Assembly: GCA_004352715.1 (NCBI GenBank)
Contig: SCFE01000080.1
Span: 669,179-733,178, forward strand
Length of the DNA: 64,000 bases
Direction of reading: 5' to 3'
DNA from: Hofstenia miamia
Taxonomy: Eukaryota > Xenacoelomorpha > Acoela
The translations under genes and the position numbers were made by a program. The notes beneath the pieces are model-generated. The model did not search any database, was not told the DNA's origin, and saw only the letters and a list, made by a program, of their open reading frames with translations. This document shows positions 22,032-33,623 of this stretch, piece after piece. How positions within the stretch are numbered: the stretch's first letter is position 1; every line of letters starts with the position of its first letter.

Positions 22032-24959
22032 CAGTTAAAGTTCTCTTTTGTACCCATGAGCAAAATCTTAGAATTACATGAACATCATGTATAAAGAGTA
22101 TTTAGATCTTTAAAATTGAAATTTTCAGGAAAAAATGGTTAATTTTTTTAAAGTACTTAAGTCAGAGCAATACGCCTTAGTACAAATTATGTTCAAACAC
22201 ATTCACCAAGCGATATACCAAGGCTCACTATTTCAAAATTTCCAAATAGGCTTGACGAAGAGTTGGGAAAGGTGGGAAAACAGCTTGTAATTTTAAGAAC
22301 AACAAGCTGTTTCACGGATAGTCACTGAATAAAAATTTTGAAAATATTTTGGCTTTGCTTAGATTGATAAATTTATTTTCAATCTACTTCAATATAAATA
22401 TTTAACTGGTTTCTTGAATAAACTTCATTGTTCAAACTACTAGAAATCAGTTAAAAATTCAATTGAATAATGTGTAAAATTTCAGGCATTTAAAAGCCAA
22501 ATGTACGCAAGTCAACATTCACAAAGATTTCTTGCAAAAATTAGTATTCAGTACAGCATCCTTTGCAAACATTCTGCTTGCACCATTCTCTTAGTATTTT
22601 TCAGAGTTTTCTTAGTGCCAAATGTGCACACATTAACCAGGCAAAACAGAAAATAGATTTGTAAATAATTACTTTGAATATATAATGTTTTTAATTTCAT
22701 TTATTAAATTCTGCAACAGTTGCCTGAGTAAAAATATTCCCAGTTTTTTTTAGTTGCGCCGCATCTTTATATGCAGGATCTTTTTCACAAAAATTCTGAA
22801 TTGCTAATCATCTACTTCAAATTTGAGAGAATGATTTAATTTTGAAAAATTGTTAGCAACATTCAAAATTTGGGAAAACATTTTCAAAATTCGTTTCTAT
22901 TTTTACATAATAATTGAAAATTTCAGTTTGAGGTCAATTGCTTTTACTTGCTTAAAAATAGAATAACTGAAGAATGCATGCTTAGTGTAAGCATTGATAC
23001 ACACAATTCCTGTGACTTATTGCTATGAAATCTCATTCATGAATTATTAGCATAATAATTTTGAAGTCTTTGAAAAGTACCGTGATCATTGGAATAATTG
23101 TGTAAATTTGTTTTACAATTAAATAAAAGAATGAAAATGAATAAAAACTTAATAAAATTAAAGAAAAATTGGGAGTTTAAAACCTCCCCCAGGTCTGACG
23201 CCACTGCTTGTAAAACATTTCAAACTTACTTTGATAAAACTTTAGTGCATTCACTGTCGATTCAGAAAAAATGACATTGATAATTAGAAAATCTAGAATT
23301 TTTTGTAACTACAAATTTTTTGTCGCGGTTATTTATGAAGCGAAATCTTAGCTATTTCTTTTGAATGCGAAAATGAATTTTAGGTAATATTTTTACAAGT
23401 AGTCTTAAATAAATAGCCAATAGTGCAAGCTGGAGATGCGCACTTCGTAGACTAAATGCCATGCATATACAATCAAATTTCCAATACGTATACTACATGG
23501 AAATTAAATACATTTTGTAGTACTCATAGACTTACATTAATTAAAGGTACAATTCTAAGAAATGATAAATCTATTTTTAAATTTAGATAATTTCTTACAA
23601 ATAAAAAATAGATTAAATGTGTTCAATGAGAAATTCAAAAATGTTATGAACAGCTTTGGATTAACAATTTAATTCTTAATTTAAATCACCAAATTAAAAA
23701 AAATTACTTGCTATTTCTGTATTATTTATTCTACAATAACTATAGAAACTTCTTCAGTAATGCTGATTAAAATGTTTCACAGCCGTATTGGGAAGAAAAA
23801 CATTGATTCTTAAATAATGTTGAGCTTAATTAAAATAATTTGTGTATAATTTAGTGTATATAATGTAACAATTAGTTGATTCACACTGCGATGAGTGACA
23901 AATAAGTATGGATAGCATAATATACCAGGAATGGAAAGTATTATTTCGAATAGAAGCATTCGTATGAAAACATTAAAACAATTGCCGCTGTGAATGCTAC
24001 TAAAAATGGATTAGGATTACACATGTACACACTAGTGAAATTAGTTTGATACAAAAACTTACAATTTGTCTAAATTTTCACAAGCATCATTAAATAAATT
24101 TGCAATCCAACAGGAATCAGTGTGAAATAAATATATGTATATATTGGAAATTTGTTTGCAACAAAACAACGCAACTCTTGATGCACACTCATGAAATAAA
24201 ATGATTAAATAAAAAGTAAAAATCATTACTGATTCCAACTAGAATAGCATAATAATATCAAATTTTACATATTTATTGGAAAATTGGATAATACTCTGAT
24301 AAAACTTGACGAATTCACAAAATAAAATAATTAAGAAATATTATTTATTGCAATGGTTAGCAGTTAAGAGTTTTTCTCTAGTTTAGAGTAAGGGCTGCAG
24401 TGCAAACGTTCTATAAGACATCAATTTCTTATATATATTGTGGTACCCAAATCCTGAATTGTAAATATTCAAGAATATTAAAAATTCAATCTTTTGTCAA
24501 ATATTTTACTATAATTTTATATAAATTTTTTGTTCTAAAACTCTTTCAAGACTTATGCAGCTGGCGTAATTAATAATATGGCTATAACTGCAAGAAATTC
24601 TTATTTGGTGCTGTGTGAGCAAATTTTCAAATACTTTGATAATTTTATTAAATTGAGGTTTGCCGAATTTCCAAATTCTTACAATTTTCAATTAAGTGCT
24701 CATTTGCTTACGTGACACTTATAAACCAATGCAAAAAATTTAATGTCTGTTGATGACGATTGAGGATATGCAATTGTTTTATGCAAGCCTAATTTATTTG
24801 AAATTTTAATACAGGATTAGAACTACTGGACAACTAGGATTATTTATTGACTTACCCAAAATATTTTCAAAATCTATTCAAACTACGACTATGTATGTTG
24901 TAGTTAAAATTGTTGAATATTTACAATTGTTGCCATAATAGATGGAACTAGGTTTTAGA
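22032..24959. other. Long AT-rich interval, nothing recognised
   Basis: Nearly 3 kb of AT-rich sequence without a supported gene. There is no convincing reading frame above 60 codons and no terminal repeats were noticed. Confidence 0.45.
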
Positions 24960-24974
24960 TTTATTCTCAAACAA

Positions 24975-25260
24975 CACAATGGTTCATACCGAAAAGTACA
25001 ACAATCAATGGCTCTGTGTACCTATCCATTTTCCAGGGAAAGTCTGCTTCAACTATATTAGAGACTGTAAATTTTGCTAACACGATACCGCATCCTGCCA
25101 TAGGGCAAAACCTGTCATAGTTCTGCGCAAAGATATCTAAGTTATTCGCCATTGGCCTGATAACTCCGCTGACCTGAATCCAATAGAAAATTGTTGAGTT
25201 CAGGTCAAAAAAAACCGTTATTAACAATCCATTTTGGCAATGCCTGTCTAAGAGAATGAC
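24975..25260 (+). pseudogene. Tc1/mariner transposase fragment
   Basis: The plus strand reads TASCHRAKPVIVLRKDI, stop, then VIRHWPDNSADLNPIEN, the familiar second Asp region (here D-x-APCHxA has lost its Asp) and the W-P-x-x-S-x-D-L-N-P-I-E-N block carrying the third acidic residue. Several in-frame stops show it is dead. The minus-strand frame over the same bases is a shadow. Confidence 0.7.
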
Positions 25261-25284
25261 AATATGAGGTAAACATGGAATCCA

Positions 25285-25590
25285 ATCCGATTGTAGTATT
25301 TACTACCCGAATCCGACCTGATCCGAAAACATTTCATTTGATTTGACGTTGTGGATCTTTATCCAATCAAATGATCACCAACATCAATCATTTTCTGAAA
25401 AGGGAAACGGTAGTTCATTCGTATTACTTAACGTCTTGGATTTTTCTCAAATTAAGCTGTGATTAACATCAGTATTTCTTAATAATTAATCTAATCTTTG
25501 TACCCGAGCCTGACCCGAGCCAAAAATTTCATACGCGGCCCGAAAACCGAGATCGGGTCAGGTTTAACAGGTACTCAATGTCACTCTTTA
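25285..25590. repeat. GC-rich Gly/Pro-codon-like inverted repeat region, possible hAT-type MITE
   Basis: Blocks such as CCCGAATCCGACCTGATCC (25304 on) and CCCGAGCCTGACCCGAGCC (25503 on), with GATCGGGTCAGGTTT (25552 on) in the opposite sense, stand out in AT-rich DNA. The arrangement suggests a foldback element, but exact ends and target duplication could not be defined. Confidence 0.35.
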
Positions 25591-26247
25591 GACTGTACAA
25601 ACAAATTTTTATCAAGCACAAATGTTTAAATAATTGTGAAGACATACATGTAATTTTAACAGGCATTAGATGTCAAAGTTTGCTGCTATTTGTAAGCTAT
25701 TATTGTTCTAGTACCCTTAGGCAATCACTATTTGAATATAATATAATTGTGATTTAAAGTTTCCTTGTTGGATCTTATATAACCAGAACATTCTCAGAGT
25801 TGAAGAAAAGTAGTGAGATAGCACTCTAAAATAGCAGTTCTTTAAGTGTTTGAATAATTATAAAATTCAATTTTACTATGCGTCCATTGCCAAATGTGTT
25901 AGCTTTACTTACACCTAAAATTATGCCCTGATACCTTCCTGAATAAATTAAAAAACTATTTATTTCTAGAAATGGGTGTGGACTTAGCTTAGCCTTCATA
26001 AGTCAGTTCACAAATGTTCCAAGAAGTCCGTGTTAAGCATATTATAACGAAATTTAAGAGAGATCGAACAATTTTGGAGCTACTTATTGAAATATTAAGG
26101 CACTATTTTATGTATCAAAGTGGGATCCTTGAAAAATTCCAGAAGAGGGATTAAGCGAGAGTGATATGCATTTTTAAAAAAATTCTACTTTTATCTATTT
26201 ATGGAATAAGTTTGTAGAATTACAACTAAAAAACATGTATTTCAGTA

Positions 26248-26790
26248 ATGCAACGAAAAAATCGACTCAAATGGGTGGATGATGGAAAAAAATATATGCA
26301 ACCAAGAAATGAACTAGGGCCATATCCTTGGATGAGAGCAGAATCGAGCTATATTTTAGGAGCCCGGAGTACATTAAGAGACGATCAGCGCCATGAAAAG
26401 AGAGTTTGCCGCAAATACACAACTCCAGCGTTTAAATTTGGGGAAATTGGATATGGGCATAGGGGTGCTTTCAGCACATGGAATGTGCAAAATCATCAAA
26501 GGTAATAGAATAATGTATTTAGCTAATTTGTTGGCAGTTCTCAAATTATATTATTTTATTTTATCAAATGACGAACCTATCACGAATCACTATTCACCAA
26601 GAGCAATAATTCGAAGAAAAGGAGGTAAACCTTATCCCAAATTGGCATGTGCAAAGTTCTGGGCTCAATATAATTGAGCATGCTAGTAGAGAATTGAAAG
26701 GAAGAACGTCAATCTTCGAATATTGAGGATCCGTGGAAAGCGATTCAACAAGAATCTTATGAAATGTTTAGTGATTTTTAAAAACTTCTC
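26248..26790 (+). pseudogene. Tc1-like transposase remnant with internal deletion
   Basis: Frame one has NRLKWVDDGKKYMQ, then MRAESSYILGARST and VCRKYTTPAFKFG, corresponding to the WSDES...F first-Asp region and the R.YT.PT.KFGG block; the catalytic Asp is replaced (RAES). A shift leads to FSAHGMCKIIKGN (the GCFS..G...I.G block), and from 26660 another frame reads NIIEHASRELKGRTS and a frame further on EDPWKAIQQESYEMF. The second-Asp segment is missing. Inactive copy. Confidence 0.7.
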
Positions 26791-26913
26791 GTATACTTTG
26801 CCCATTTGGATTAATGAGGTGATTCATCAAAATTGATGGGTTATCCTATACTATTAAACTCAGAATTCCAATTGTACACATTTTTGCTGTTGGTGTATTG
26901 TTCCCAATATTTG

Positions 26914-27312
26914 TTAGGATGCAATTTCTAGTTTTCCTAAGCAACATATTAGCGTTTCATTATCTGATTGTAACATAATGTGTAGATAATAATCCAAACT
27001 TAAAAAATTATTGGGTGACTCAATACCTTTGTCCAGAGTCTGTATTATAATAAAATAAAGGTACTTAAGGACTTTATTTCTTCTCCTTTCTAAAATCATT
27101 GTTTTTGTGCATCTAATATACAAAAATATTTGGCGGTCGTATAACAGATAGGTTGCCAAAGACAGGTATTCCGGAAATTTAACATCAACCCTGTCTACAT
27201 TAACTATATATATGACGTCTGCTTCAACAGGTGGGTCATCAAGCAGTGCATCGCCAAAAGTGACGTTGCACCGGCCTCCAAAGTAGAGTCTAATAGAAGT
27301 AATTTTAGACAA
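26914..27312 (-). CDS. Unassigned frame or exon, possibly part of a larger gene
   Basis: A 132-codon minus frame with no ATG at its upstream end (first codon TTG). It has protein-like composition: TSIRLYFGGRCNVTFGD, VYIVNVDRVDVKFPEY-like beta segments and RCTKTMILERRRNK. An acceptor-like TTATTATAATACAG occurs inside, before DKGIESPNNFLSL, so the real exon structure may differ. I do not recognise a family. It could be an exon or an old transposon-derived frame. Confidence 0.3.
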   Translation of the reverse strand: MSKITSIRLYFGGRCNVTFGDALLDDPPVEADVIYIVNVDRVDVKFPEYLSLATYLLYDRQIFLYIRCTKTMILERRRNKVLKYLYFIIIQTLDKGIESPNNFLSLDYYLHIMLQSDNETLICCLGKLEIAS

Positions 27313-28546
27313 ATTGAGGGCACCACGATTGGATTAAGAAATTACATAAATTAGCAAACATTGGGATCACAAAATTTTGAGGCCTAATAGTTGTAGAGGT
27401 ACCAACATATGTATATGTTCAAAATATTAAGTAGTAAAAAGTATCTACTATACTATACACTAAAACGGGTACTGAATATAAATTCACAAAGTTGGAGTTA
27501 TTGGGCCCCATATTGGCATCTTGCACATGGTCTCAAAAGTATAGCGACTGCACTGATCGCCAACTCTTTAAATAACTCCTGCCAGCATTGGCAATAATTT
27601 ATGGCGAGTTATCGTCATTGTGCATTCAATAGATGCCTGGATTTAGTGCATAGAAAACAAAAACTGATACCAGAAGCATACACTCACTCAGAAAATTTTG
27701 GTGAGAGTTTTATTCATTTTTGTGCCAGTTTTCTATGAGCATTTTGGTTTAATTTCTATTTCCAATACACTAATATATATGTTTGTCACTAAGTTTAATA
27801 TTGTTATAAAAAACTGTGTAATTTATCAAAAAATCTGTAATAATATATTCAGGTGTGCAAAAAAATATATTTAAATAAAATGTTTCCAAAAATAATATAT
27901 ATTTTTTTTACTTGCAAAAAAAATATATGTTTAAAAATATATTCTACCAATATTGTTAAGAAAAAATATATTCCTTCCGAATTCATTTATTTGGTGATAT
28001 ATTATAAACAGTATATACTATTTAAGTAACCACAAGTGGGGCAATCGCAAATTCTTTGGTTTTTGTGACAAACGTGGTGGATTTCTACTAAAATAATTGT
28101 TGACATAAATCAATAATTTACACCAAAAAATCAAAATATTATATTTTTTATCAGCTAAAATAAATTATTTAAGTATATTTATTGCCAATATATGTAAATA
28201 TATTTCCTTATAGAATTTTTGCAGAATCGTTATTGAGACATTTATTCTGGTAACAGTAATTTTTTTAATTCTAAAAATTTACCAACATTTGCCATCATTT
28301 CAGCAGGGATGCAAGGCTGAATGTTTTACGTGAATATACGTTAATGTTGAAAAAATATGGCAGTTTTTTCAAATGATCAGATGAGAATGACAATATTATT
28401 GACAAAATATACTGAAACATACGACTTCTATACTCAGCTAATTCTTGTTCAATAATCGAAATTTATATTTCGAGAAATGTTTACTATATTCAACTGAGGC
28501 TACAATATTGTATTATCTACTGCGTCACCATTGTGATACTTAAATA
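27313..28546. other. AT-rich interval, nothing recognised
   Basis: Contains AT-only stretches near 27770-28220 with repeated ATATATTT motifs; no gene supported. Confidence 0.45.
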
Positions 28547-28930
28547 CAGTACTGGAAAAAAAAATTCGGCCACCCATGATTTGTCATAAATATTTCTAAG
28601 AAATGAACGCAAAAATGTCATAGGTATTCTAAAATTAGATTTCGTGCTGCAGAAAGAGGAGTTCATCTGTGTTGAGACATAATTATCACCGGTTAATTTA
28701 AATCTCAAGGAGAAATGCTAAAATGCTTGTAGTTAGCTGATCTTTTCTTGGAAAAATGTTTCGGCCACTTTAGACCACATCAGAGAATCTGCAAAAATTT
28801 TCATTGGTTGAGCTTTTTTCAGTCTATTTATATTGAAAATGTCTAATAACAGTCTTTTTTCGCCATATATGATGCCTGGTTACGTACCTTTTGCCATCCG
28901 AGAGTTGCTTATCTCCAAACTTTGAAATAA

Positions 28931-29880
28931 ATGAGTCAACGTAATATAGCCCGACTTGAAGAGCAACCTCGAAGAACTGTCGGGGATATCATCAGACGTA
29001 TCACTTCTCAAAACATCATTGTCCCCAAGCCAAGGTCCACAAGACCAAAGAAGACCTCCAAAACCCCCAAACAGCTCTTGTGAGCCTTTCAAAGCGAAAT
29101 CCCAGGAAGTTTTCATAGGAACTTGGCAGGGAATGGGCTGATGGTCATCTGATGACTGCAAGAACTGTCAAAACATCCTGAAGAAGTACTCAATTGAGAT
29201 TTTCGTGGCACCCAGAAAGCCATTCTTAACCTCAAAGCAAAGATTACGCCGGCGGAGGTGGGTCAATTTAATGAGAGACAATTCATTTGAACAATGGTCT
29301 AATGTTATATTTTCAGATAAGTCAAGATTTGACCTATACACATCGAAAAGAATTTTGATAAAGAGAATAACTGGACAAAAGTTCAGATTATTGCCTCAAA
29401 TTACTCGTGGGTCTATGAATTATGCTGGGAAGTCTGTAATCGTATGGGGTGCCATATGGAAGTGTGGTATTCGTAAGATTGTTCACTTCACGGATACTCT
29501 CCGAAGTTCTCAATATGCTCGGATTCCCGAAAATAAACTCTTGCCACTCCTTAGAAGTAATTCAATATATCAGCAGGATGGTGCTCCATGTCGTACCTCA
29601 AAGAATTGATAAACTTCTTCCACAATAATTGGGATGCTATCCTTTCTGATTGGAATGGCCAATCTCCAGACTTTAACATTATCGAAAATATGTGGAAAGA
29701 GGTCAAGCATCGAATTTGACAGCATACTCTTCACACTGAATACGAGCTGCGGAGCGCAATAAAAATGAATTTTATGGAATTTATAACAGCTTTATTGAAA
29801 GACTTTTTGCTTCAATCGCCTTGGAGTTGTTATTCCCTCAAAGAGACACCCTACAAAATATTAGAAGAGAGAATTTTGTT
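28931..29880 (+). pseudogene. Tc1-like transposase pseudogene in family A copy 1
   Basis: Starts at an ATG with a helix-turn-helix type N-terminus and is broken by a stop at about 29080, then by a stop after TSKN at 29609. All three acidic catalytic positions are still readable in separate frames, so decay is moderate. Such enzymes cut and paste their own element at TA sites. Confidence 0.75.
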
Positions 29881-29897
29881 GCTAAGTGCATATATTG

Positions 29898-30191
29898 CAT
29901 CAATTATTAATTTATTTATCTTATTTTGAATTTCCTTTTTTCGGATTTTTTTTATTTGTTAAAATTTTTTCAGGTGACCGAATACATTTTTCCAATACAG
30001 GTTTTCTAATTTTGATTAAAAATTAATAGACAATTGTTAGTCTACATCAATTATTAATTTATGTATCTTATTTTGAATTTCCTTTTTCGGATTTTTTTTA
30101 TTTGTTAAAATTTTTTCAGGTGACCGAATACATTTTTCCAATACAAGTTTTCTAATTTTGATTAAAAATTAATAGGCAATTGTTATTCTAC
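29898..30191 (+). repeat. 147-bp tandem duplication inside the Tc1-like element
   Basis: The unit starting CATCAATTATTAATTTAT at 29898 recurs at 30045 with a few differences, including an inner copy of the terminal-repeat-like GGTGACCGAATACATTTTTCC. Copy 2 of the element has this unit once, so the duplication arose in copy 1. Confidence 0.8.
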
Positions 30192-30493
30192 ATATTTTAT
30201 GGTGTTAGACATACAGATTTTCCTTTCTCAATCAAAGAAGCACTTAGTTACAATTTTATGCATACTCTATCCAATGAATGTTTATTATTTATTGAAAATA
30301 GCAGGGTTGTCGAATACATATTTCCAGTACTGTATTACAAACTATAAAGGCAATGCATTTCAGTACCGCAATTTTGAACTGAATGTACGCATTATGACAC
30401 TGACAGGTATATAATTTCAAAATTATCTGAATTGTCTAAATCCTTAAGTTTTGTATGGGTACATAATAACTAGCTATTTCATGCTTTGGTAAA

Positions 30494-30501
30494 TTTCCCG
30501 C
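30494..30501 (+). promoter_or_regulatory. TTTCCCGC motif upstream of secreted family gene 1
   Basis: TTTCCCGC lies 26 bases before the ATG at 30528. The heptamer TTCCCGC is shared by all four family genes at a similar place. It matches the E2F-type octamer, but the binding factor is not known. A four-codon upstream frame begins at 30514 and its TGA overlaps the gene's ATG (TGATG). Confidence 0.55.
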
Positions 30502-30527
30502 GGTAATTCTCCAATGAAAAAGTTTTG

Positions 30528-31100
30528 ATGTTTCCAACAGTAGTACTAGTATCCATTTACTTGACATTTAGTATGTGCAAAAAGGAAATAGAAAACTGTC
30601 TAGTTGATTCGCAATGTCATAGTCGTATAAACATATGTTGCATAAAAGCAATTCCTGGAAAATGCTGCAACTTTTTGGAGTTTAGAAAGGAAATGTCTGA
30701 AAATTACGCTTTATTTAAGGAAAATCATGTCTTAGCAGTGCGCATATTCAACGATACATTTACATTTAACATACTGCAGCAAATCCAGTTTGAAGAAACG
30801 AACGCGTCAGATGCGCAAAAAGAGCTCGTTAATAACCTAATAGAATTTAAAAGACAAAACAACATGAATAAACCCAACAAAGCGATTGAATTTGTGGAGA
30901 TGGCCGAAAGGATTTCTGAATTGCAGAAGATTGCGATGATTGCTTCACAAATACGTTTGTCGTACGTGAATGAGCTAAAGAACCTAAGTAAAGAATACAT
31001 CAACGATGTTGATTGGAACAGAGCAGAAAATCGCCTCCACTTCATTGCAGGATACTATCTTGACTTGTTGGATGAAAAACTGCTCTTTGATGAAGAATGA
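30528..31100 (+). CDS. Secreted CC/PG-CC family protein, member 1 (190 aa), single exon
   Basis: The frame is open from a TTG at 30525, but the first ATG is 30528 and gives a good signal peptide (residues 1-16, VVLVSIYLTF core). Cysteines C24, C30, C37, C38, C46 and C47 form C-x5-C-x6-CC-x4-PG-x-CC. The rest (residues 55-190) is charged and helix-rich (EFVEMAERISELQKIAMIAS, NELKNLSKEYI, LDLLDEKLLFDEE) with possible N-glycosylation at NDT and NAS. The spacing between second cysteine and CC is shortest here (6, against 8-9) and an extra C17 is present, so it is the most divergent member. Function unknown; the half-WAP-like look of C-x5-C...CC is noted but no WAP domain is complete. Relatives are at 35312, 55959 and 62561. 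Confidence 0.85.
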   Translation: MFPTVVLVSIYLTFSMCKKEIENCLVDSQCHSRINICCIKAIPGKCCNFLEFRKEMSENYALFKENHVLAVRIFNDTFTFNILQQIQFEETNASDAQKELVNNLIEFKRQNNMNKPNKAIEFVEMAERISELQKIAMIASQIRLSYVNELKNLSKEYINDVDWNRAENRLHFIAGYYLDLLDEKLLFDEE

Positions 31101-31395
31101 GTTGTAATTTTGAAATTTGTAGTAAATATTGAAGTTTTTGATTGCCTAAATTTCGATGGCTTCAAAAGTGAAGAGTGTTGTGAGGGCTTACGCTTATATG
31201 TAAACCTTGAAAATTTCTTAATTTTTTCATTTTGTCGTATTTTTTAGTTGATTTAATTATGACACAATCATTGCTAGAATTATTGTAGCGCAGATAACTC
31301 TTTTGGGAAAATTGAAAAGAAATGTTTTCGGGAATGAATAATATATATAAATCAAACAACGGTGGGCAAAAAATAATTCTTTTAAAGTAACAATA

Positions 31396-31671
31396 CCCCG
31401 TTTACACGAGATGCGGAGTAGCTAAATTCGGCGTAGTAGCCAATACGGCACCATTTGTTGATCAAAATTGTTTTTTCTACGATTTTACTAATCCGGGTTT
31501 ATACGTGCTCCGCTTTAGTAAAACATATTCTGGGGAATTCTAATTGGTTACATACCAGCGAGAAAGCCAATCACAATTGAAAATGACGAACAAAATGATT
31601 GACAAGTTGTTTACCTATCACTAATACTGCTTGATGCGGAGAAGTGAAGTCTGCTCTCCTGTAAACGGCTC
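31396..31671. mobile_element. About 276-bp MITE with CCGTTTACA ends
   Basis: The left CCCCGTTTACACGAGA and the right end read in reverse GAGCCGTTTACAGGAGAG share a CCGTTTACA core, with TA outside both ends (31394-31395, 31672-31673). GATGCGGAG occurs near both ends in direct orientation. The region is GC-richer than its flanks and non-coding. Confidence 0.6.
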
Positions 31672-31674
31672 TAA

Positions 31675-32900
31675 TCAGGGGCATACGCAGGACTTTCTGA
31701 CGGGGGGAAATCATCATCATTACCCAAAACGGAACGAAGCCCCGCGAGAATTTTTGAAAATATTTAGAAAATAGACCCTAAAAATGCATTTCACGATCCT
31801 ACATTTTAAATTTTTCAATTTTTTACGAAAATTTTTTTGATTTATCCAGTCAAAATCAAATTTGGAACCTGACAGGGGATATTCCACCATGTCCATCCTA
31901 CCTGCATACTCCACTGGCCCTAATACGATATTTAGTTTTATTAAATAACATACTTTATTGTTATTCATCTTAAATGTGATTATTCTAATTTCTGCAAATG
32001 TAGTGCTTCTTTGTACATATACAAATATCTGCGTTAAAATGTGGCCCAAGAGTTCCCCTAAAAATATTTATGTAAAGTTGGATTAAATATTTGAAATTCA
32101 AATTTAATTACCTTTCTAGGCGTTGACAAAATATATCATTGAAATATATTATCTTACAAGACATGGAAACTAGACAGCCCTCTATAGTACACTTCTACAC
32201 AGAGATGAACAAGGGCCGGGCAGGGTCCAAGATTTACGAAATTACGGACAAAAAACGGTCTGAAAAAATTAATTGTAACAAGCTTGTAAATATACATTTT
32301 GAAATTTCAATAGAAGGACCTATCCAACTTTGTGTAGCATTGCATTGAAGATCTAACTTCTGCTCAGTCAGAAAATTGCAGTCTAATGAAACTTAGTGTA
32401 CAGCCAAAAATTAATGTGGCGAAATAGATCAATAAATTTTGACTGGCCGAAAACGGGCTTGAAATAATAGTTGACGGGCCAAGCCCCAAACTTAGTGTGT
32501 TGATGTTTCTGAAAAAAACAAATAAGCAAAGTTAGGATTGTTCCCATAATATGAAGACAAAAATTACTTTAACCTTTAACAGCCTAGCTTCCGTTTTAAA
32601 GGACAAACCGCTTTTCCGCATTTACAAAGAATCTTCTCCAAGCCTATTTCCAAATTTGAAAATCTTGGGACATGGGTAGGTCTATTGGGGAACATACATT
32701 AATGCAATGTTAAAAATTTCTATTAGAGCTTATTGCTGTGGCAGAGATTGTTGAATAGATTAACAAGTTTACTTTGAAATTTTCGAATTTTTGAAAAGAT
32801 TAAATTCTCTCCATGCTTAGTGTTAATGTATTTAGAAGGTTTTGAGCACCTGGAAGGAAAAAAAACTTTGACTGTTTCTTAAAATGTGCAAAGATATTCC
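31675..32900. other. Interval without supported genes
   Basis: Includes a minus frame of 109 codons (31720-32049) and a plus frame of 69 codons (32139-32348), both without motifs. Nothing else was recognised. Confidence 0.4.
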
Positions 32901-32904
32901 AAAC

Positions 32905-33080
32905 CCATTGAGGCGTGCCGTGCGCAAAGTCAGAGGTCGTGGGGCCAAAGGCCACTTATAGTTTTTGAGCTATAGGTATTTAAAATTTCTTCTGGGATCA
33001 TGAAAAAGTTCTAAAAATCTCTTGGCTGTTTAAGGTTAAAAAGTAGAAAAGCAACAATCTACATCATATTCTTCATATTT
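32905..33080 (+). repeat. Degenerate dispersed repeat, copy at 32.9 kb
   Basis: Begins with GTGCGCAAAGTCAGAGGTCG, then GAGCTATAGGTATTTAAAA and a later GGCTGTTTAAGGTTAA. The same order of blocks is seen at 59790-60080 and, inverted, at 54240-54400; the first block also occurs near 4270. No coding or terminal repeats noticed. Confidence 0.55.
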
Positions 33081-33623
33081 GATTTTGCTCAAAATTCTAT
33101 TTTAATTGTGCTTGGGGTAGTAAATTTACCCCAAACTTAGTTTAACTGTTAAGGAGTATTTCTAAGTTTTAAGTAAAAATATTTAAGAGTTCGGACACAA
33201 ACAAATTCCTAAGAATTGGAGCACTATTCTCAATCTTTATGGTTGATTGTAATATAAAGTAAAATATCTATAATAATGTAACAGAAAGTAAGATATTGCT
33301 ATTGGGCACGTTTTCATTATTCTCAATAGAGAATTAAAATATACACAAGCACAAGTCCGGTACAAGCCATGGTTAACTCTGCAAACTCGAAACATTCTAA
33401 CAATGTTGTCTGCTCATTGAAATTAGTGTCATACTTGATATCCCCTTCGAAATACATTGCAGCAGAGCAAACATATTGCAAGTATTGCTGATAGTAGATG
33501 TAAATGATACTTGGAAAGAGCACAGCCAAAACTTTCAAGTAACTTAATTCAATTTACTTAACCCTAAATCTACTGCAATTTTTCAATACTGTAATGATTC
33601 CCCCAAATCATTTTGAAGTGCTT

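Larger units (their letters stand above)
28547..30332 (+). mobile_element. Tc1-like transposon, family A, copy 1 (1786 bp)
   Basis: Termini are CAGTACTGGAAA on both sides in inverted orientation, followed by TTCGGCCACCC on the left and TTCGACAACCC on the right, with TA just outside each end (28545-28546, 30333-30334). Inside, 28931-29081 starts MSQRNIARLEEQPRRTVGD, the DNA-binding N-terminus. 29205-29609 covers FSDKSRFDLY (first Asp) and YQQDGAPCRTS (second Asp). A further frame reads WNGQSPDFNIIENMWKEVK (Glu), a DDE-type catalytic set. Stops and frameshifts separate these blocks. Copy 2 is at 50972-52411. Confidence 0.85.

Noticed and set aside
24967-25227. 86-codon minus-strand frame
   Set aside because: The plus strand of the same bases encodes recognisable Tc1 transposase blocks (ASCHRAK, DLNPIEN); the minus frame is a shadow.
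30725-31045. 106-codon minus-strand frame inside family gene 1
   Set aside because: It is antisense to a gene with a clear signal peptide and cysteine module; its Ser/Leu-rich content is a by-product.
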